From Sphaerisporangium rufum (GTDB lineage Bacteria; Actinomycetota; Actinomycetes; Streptosporangiales; Streptosporangiaceae): DNA of 64,000 nucleotides. The notes below the pieces were generated by a model, which made no database searches, was not told where the DNA came from, and saw nothing but the letters and a program-made list of their open reading frames with translations. Shown here piece after piece: positions 62,585-64,000 of the stretch. The stretch spans positions 1 through 64,000 of the forward strand of contig NZ_BOOU01000077.1 of assembly GCF_016863395.1 (NCBI RefSeq), written 5' to 3'. Position 1 is the first letter of the stretch, and each line of letters opens with the position of its first letter. The position numbers and the translations under genes were made by a program.

Positions 62585-62605
62585 TTCTTGGGCATTTCCC
62601 AAGAA
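62585..62605. terminator. Hairpin after fba
   Basis: TTCTTGGG and CCCAAGAA form a perfect 8-bp stem with a CATTT loop, the second of two hairpins downstream of the fba stop. Confidence 0.5.
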
Positions 62606-62613
62606 ACTCTCAT

Positions 62614-62645
62614 GGACCCGGGCAGGAATCGGCCTGCCCGGGTCC
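62614..62645. terminator. Strong hairpin terminator after fba
   Basis: GGACCCGGGCAGG and its perfect complement form a 13-bp stem with a 6-base loop, 29 bases after the fba stop; a TTTCTT follows on the minus strand. Confidence 0.7.
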
Positions 62646-62674
62646 GTGGCTCATCCGGAACCGCCGGCGGCGGT

Positions 62675-63700
62675 TCAGGACAGCTTGTTCCCCGCGGACA
62701 GCAGGTGCTCGCAGGCCTCGACCACCCGGGCGGCCATGCCCGCCTCGGCGGCCTTGCCCCACGCACGGGGGTCGTACTCCTTCTTGTTGCCCACGTCGCC
62801 GTCGACCTTGAGCACGCCGTCGTACTTGCGGAACATGTGGTCGGCGACCGGCCGGGTGAAGGCGTACTGCGTGTCGGTGTCGATGTTCATCTTCACCACG
62901 CCGTAGGAGATGGCCTCGCGGATCTCCTCCATCGTCGAGCCGGAGCCGCCGTGGAAGACCAGGAAGAACGGCTTGTCACCGCTGCCGTGCTTGGCGCCGA
63001 CGGCCTCCTGGATGTCCTTCAGCACGCTCGGGCGCAGCTTGACGTGCCCCGGCTTGTAGACGCCGTGCACGTTGCCGAACGTCGCGGCCAGCAGGTACCG
63101 GCCGCGGTCGCCGAGACCGAGCGCCTCGGCGGTCGCCAGGGCGTCCTCCGGGGTGCTGTACAGCTTCTCGTTCATCTCGCCGACGACGCCGTCCTCCTCG
63201 CCGCCGACGACGCCGATCTCGGCCTCCAGCACGACCCGGGCCGCGGCGGCCTTCTCCAGCAGCTCGCGGGCGATCTCCAGGTTCTCGTCCAGCGGGCAGG
63301 CCGAGCCGTCCCACATGTGCGACTGGAACAGCGGGTCGCGGCCCTCGGCCACCCGGCGGGCGGAGATCTCCAGCAGCGGGCGGACGAAGCCGTCCAGCTT
63401 CTCCTTCTGGCAGTGGTCGGTGTGCAGCGCGATGTTCACCGGGTACTTGTCGGCGACGGCGCGGGCGTACTCGGCCAGCGCCACGGCACCGGTCACCATG
63501 TCCTTGACCGTGCTGCCGGAGAGGTATTCGGCTCCGCCGGTCGAGACCTGGATGATGCCGTCGCTCTCGGCCTCGGCGAAACCGCGCAGCGCGGCGTTCA
63601 ACGTCTGCGAGGACGTCACGTTGATCGCCGGGTATGCGAAACCATTGGCCTTGGCCCGGTCGAGCATTTCGGCGTAGACCTCTGGGGTCGCGATAGGCAT
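62675..63700 (-). CDS. fba: Class II fructose-bisphosphate aldolase
   Basis: A 341-residue zinc-dependent aldolase of glycolysis, cleaving FBP to DHAP and G3P. It begins MPIATPEVYAEMLDRAKANG, has ALHTDHCQKEKLDGFV (zinc His and catalytic Asp), LEAEIGVVGGEEDGV (zinc Glu), AATFGNVHGVYKPGHVKL and FLVFHGGSGSTMEEI (zinc His, phosphate loop). Length is that of class IIA. It ends before a strong hairpin and is divergent from the DedA-type gene, as in Mycobacterium. Confidence 0.96.
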   Translation of the reverse strand: MPIATPEVYAEMLDRAKANGFAYPAINVTSSQTLNAALRGFAEAESDGIIQVSTGGAEYLSGSTVKDMVTGAVALAEYARAVADKYPVNIALHTDHCQKEKLDGFVRPLLEISARRVAEGRDPLFQSHMWDGSACPLDENLEIARELLEKAAAARVVLEAEIGVVGGEEDGVVGEMNEKLYSTPEDALATAEALGLGDRGRYLLAATFGNVHGVYKPGHVKLRPSVLKDIQEAVGAKHGSGDKPFFLVFHGGSGSTMEEIREAISYGVVKMNIDTDTQYAFTRPVADHMFRKYDGVLKVDGDVGNKKEYDPRAWGKAAEAGMAARVVEACEHLLSAGNKLS

Positions 63701-63942
63701 CGGAAGTCAACTCCCTGGACGGAACGGATGCTGGCACGGGAGCTCGGTGACTCCCCCGAGGGGCAAGTATTGCGAAGTACCGCCGACCGAGGAAGCCGGA
63801 GTCCAACGGGCGGTACGGCCGCCGGCCGCCGCCCGGATCCGGCACCGTGCCCAATACCTCCCTGCCCGGGGACGGTGCCGGACACACCACGTCGTGCCCG
63901 ATCGGGCACTGAACGCCCCCGTGCGGGGTACCCTCGTGCGTG

Positions 63943-64000
63943 ATGGACCTCACAAATCTTCTGGACGCCCAGTGGTGGATCGTCACCTTCGGGCTCATCG
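63943..64000 (+). CDS. DedA-family membrane protein, N-terminus only
   Basis: The window ends 19 codons into this gene (MDLTNLLDAQWWIVTFGLI). A hydrophobic stretch begins at once. In many actinobacteria the gene divergent from fba is a DedA-family membrane protein, which fits this start; the assignment rests mainly on synteny. TACCCT lies 8 bases before the ATG, so it may be leaderless. Confidence 0.5.
   Translation, partial: MDLTNLLDAQWWIVTFGLI

Noticed and set aside
1-64000. CRISPR array, insertion sequence, integrase or prophage
   Set aside because: No regularly spaced repeats, transposase or integrase motifs were seen.

Overview
This is very GC-rich DNA with an actinobacterial gene set: a four-gene conservon (sensor kinase, roadblock, DUF742, GTPase), three ECF sigma factors paired with membrane proteins, a DUF3151 gene, a Pat-type aminotransferase, and many GTG/TTG or apparently leaderless starts. 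The block purA - DUF3151 - fba - DedA, all in the same relative orientation, is also found in Mycobacterium. A filamentous actinomycete, perhaps of the Streptosporangiales, fits best, but family-level placement is inference. I found no tRNA, rRNA, CRISPR array or insertion sequence.

Layout. 0.2-4.9 kb: a roadblock gene facing a complete conservon. 4.9-15.5 kb: accessory enzymes, two drug-type MFS exporters, AraC and TetR regulators and a TIGR00027-type methyltransferase. 15.7-17.4 kb: sigma factor plus a membrane beta-propeller partner. 17.4-19.8 kb: an AAA ATPase of the DUF234 type and a DUF433/DUF5615 toxin-antitoxin-like pair with its own palindromic operator. 19.9-29.4 kb: surface-glycan cluster with wecB, wecC, three glycosyltransferases and a secreted glycosidase-like protein, which should make and use UDP-ManNAc uronate. 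29.5-33.6 kb: Nudix-derived regulator, WXG-like orphan, Pat aminotransferase and EamA exporter. 33.6-34.0 kb: a non-coding stretch with two inverted DnaA-box pairs exactly 100 bp apart. 34.0-38.2 kb: a three-domain regulator, murA and a membrane protein. 38.3-41.2 kb: a HEPN / HTH-methylase / half-specificity-subunit operon with no restriction subunit.

41.5-46.0 kb: purD, corA behind a possibly structured leader, a glycolipid-binding-domain protein and a secreted nuclease-family lipoprotein. 46.5-50 kb: an ATPase-domain protein, TPP-riboswitch-controlled tenA and an XRE-ImmA pair. 50.2-56.2 kb: two more sigma/membrane-protein pairs, a glycerophosphodiesterase and a glycosyltransferase. 56.4-64 kb: purA, DUF3151, then an inserted glycosyltransferase/methyltransferase operon, then fba and the first codons of a DedA-type gene.

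The best candidates for something undescribed are the HEPN-methylase-half-HsdS operon (38.3-41.2 kb), the paired inverted DnaA boxes (33.67-33.79 kb), the structured corA leader (42.87-42.97 kb) and the repeated duplication of gene 3' ends, including their stop codons, at several gene ends.
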